DNA of 48,873 nt. Origin: Tubulanus polymorphus (lineage: Eukaryota > Nemertea > Palaeonemertea > Tubulaniformes > Tubulanidae). Made by a program: the position numbers and the translations under genes. Below the pieces are notes generated by a model that saw only the letters and a program-made list of their open reading frames with translations, was not told the origin of the DNA and did not search any database. This document shows, piece after piece, positions 48,088-48,873 of the stretch (positions within the stretch are counted from its first letter, which is position 1; each line of letters begins with the position of its first letter). Location of the stretch: the NCBI RefSeq assembly GCF_964204645.1, contig NW_027437447.1, forward strand, positions 1-48,873, given 5' to 3'.

Positions 48088-48333
48088 CTACATTGACAGG
48101 AATATCGGCTGATTGTTGACTATATCGGTAATTAACACTGCGCAGATATACACAATCAGCAAACCAACCACCCCGTGCATGAGAAATCGTACCTTATCCT
48201 CTTTGCTAATAGCAAAAATATCATCTTCTGTAACGCTGGGTGTGTCACTTGTAAACCGTGTCTGTCCTACCATGTCGGCAGTGACAGCTTTCACGTGAGC
48301 ATCCATCTCGCCCTTTTTCATAGAAGCTGTCAT
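48088..48333 (-). CDS. small single-pass membrane protein (81 aa)
   Basis: The frame is open from 48354. The ATG at 48333 (MTASMKKGEMD) is a reasonable start. A hydrophilic N-terminal 55 residues is followed by a strong hydrophobic helix (about FLMHGVVGLLIVYICAVLI) and a short tail. The layout suggests a C-terminally anchored protein. It lies 36 bp upstream of the protease/scaffold start on the same strand. Small membrane proteins are common in large DNA viruses; no family is recognised. Confidence 0.5.
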   Translation of the reverse strand: MTASMKKGEMDAHVKAVTADMVGQTRFTSDTPSVTEDDIFAISKEDKVRFLMHGVVGLLIVYICAVLITDIVNNQPIFLSM

Positions 48334-48370
48334 TTTGGTATAATTTAACAACACAACACGATAACATGTT

Positions 48371-48380
48371 TTATAAATAT
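48371..48380 (-). promoter_or_regulatory. TATA-like element upstream of the small membrane protein
   Basis: TATTTATAAAA on the minus strand, roughly 20-45 bp before the two candidate start codons. A promoter is inferred from sequence and position only. Confidence 0.35.
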
Positions 48381-48426
48381 AGATTTTTTATCCCATTAGC
48401 TCCGGCGTTAATAAAATCCACAAACC

Positions 48427-48513
48427 GGGGATTTCCTCCCGGATTGCTTCTAAATATTAAATTGAAGCATGGTGGGTAACCCATTGTTTTTACTTTATTT
48501 ATTGGAAATCCCC
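48427..48513. repeat. nested inverted repeat with kappa-B-like arms
   Basis: GGGGATTTCC (48427-48436) and its exact inverse GGAAATCCCC (48504-48513) enclose a second inverted pair GCTTC / GAAGC. The outer arms also match the GGGRNWYYCC consensus of Rel/NF-kappa-B sites. Confidence 0.5.
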
Positions 48514-48564
48514 TAATACACAAATTTGCGTGTTGAGATGTTTGCCAGTAAAGCAGAAGTTACA

Positions 48565-48567
<3 letters not shown>

Positions 48568-48641
<74 letters not shown>
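48568..48641. repeat. (TA)n microsatellite
   Basis: About 37 TA units. It interrupts the end of the partial frame that enters from the right edge. Confidence 0.95.
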
Positions 48642-48644
<3 letters not shown>

Positions 48645-48873
48645 TTCCGATAGTTCAGGATCATAATCGGAATCAGAATCAGAATTTTCGGTTTCTTCTG
48701 CTTCTTCCTCTTCCTCTTCATCTTCTGCATCGCTGTCGTAAATGGTAGTGTTATCAGGAACAATAAATGTTCATTTTTGTTGTATAACATATCTCGGCAA
48801 CTGGCAACCATTTTTGAGTTTTCCTCTAATGCTTTTGCAACAATATCATAGAATAGCGTTTGAATCAATCGCT
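48642..48873 (-). pseudogene. C-terminal part of an unknown gene running off the right edge, probably frameshifted
   Basis: From the window edge the frame reads as ordinary coding sequence to about NKNEHLL, then becomes Lys-rich. From about 48770 a different frame gives a strongly acidic tail ([14 protein letters not shown], then [10 protein letters not shown]) that runs into the (TA)n tract. The acidic tail looks like the authentic end, so a frameshift near 48770 is likely. The product is unknown. Confidence 0.3.

Noticed and set aside
35823-48333. Endogenous nimavirus as an explanation of the virus-like genes
   Set aside because: Nimaviruses are crustacean viruses, and their hosts have TTAGG rather than TTAGGG telomeres. 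The protease/scaffold layout points to a herpesvirus-like origin. I cannot exclude another large DNA virus.

Overview
The window looks like animal nuclear DNA from a lineage with TTAGGG telomeres, which argues against most arthropods. A mollusc, another lophotrochozoan or a lancelet would fit, but this is inferred only from the telomere repeat and the type of virus-like genes. It has two very different halves, and most long reading frames lie on the minus strand.

Left half (1-27476): a telomere-associated array of Penelope-like retroelements (PLEs). Degenerate telomere-like repeats (234-446) carry a 3' fragment of one PLE family (447-1011). Six head-to-tail copies of a second family follow, starting at 1033, 5625, 10217, 16557, 17201 and 23540. 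All lie on the minus strand, and each 3' end abuts a short TTAGGG-like tract. Copies 1 and 2 stop at the same leader position, copies 3 and 5 carry a leader of about 2.2 kb, copy 4 is a 0.6-kb fragment, and copy 6 is cut inside ORF1. A perfect TTAGGG array of about 131 bp (27346-27476) caps copy 6. The + strand is the G-rich telomere strand, so the layout fits repeated insertion at a 3' telomeric overhang followed by new telomere addition.

Each coding copy has ORF1 (basic N-terminus, proline-rich linker, C-terminal SGNH/GDSL hydrolase domain) and a reverse transcriptase/GIY-YIG endonuclease frame. The RT frame has no usable AUG near its 5' end. ORF1 ends in U UUA AAC UAA, a -1 frameshift heptamer directly before the stop, and a slip there enters the RT frame exactly. 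A bulged hairpin begins 8 nt downstream. I infer that the RT is made as an ORF1-RT fusion by programmed -1 frameshifting.

Middle (27477-35650): a repeat-rich stretch with an inverted repeat, microsatellites, a duplicated minisatellite-like block, a decayed BED-finger (hAT-like) gene, a broken Fanzor/TnpB-like gene and an intact 582-aa frame of unknown function.

Right part (about 35650-48873): a compact, mostly minus-strand cluster that looks like part of a large DNA virus integrated in the genome. It holds a small membrane protein, an 856-aa protein resembling a herpesvirus capsid maturation protease fused to its scaffold, a 1533-aa type I membrane glycoprotein, a PD-(D/E)XK-type nuclease, a decayed DUF4326-like frame and a zinc-finger tyrosine recombinase. 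My working reading is an endogenous herpesvirus-like (possibly malacoherpesvirus-like) element lying next to telomeric repeats, perhaps with its own tyrosine recombinase. The protease/scaffold is the main support for a herpesvirus, and the recombinase's role is inference.
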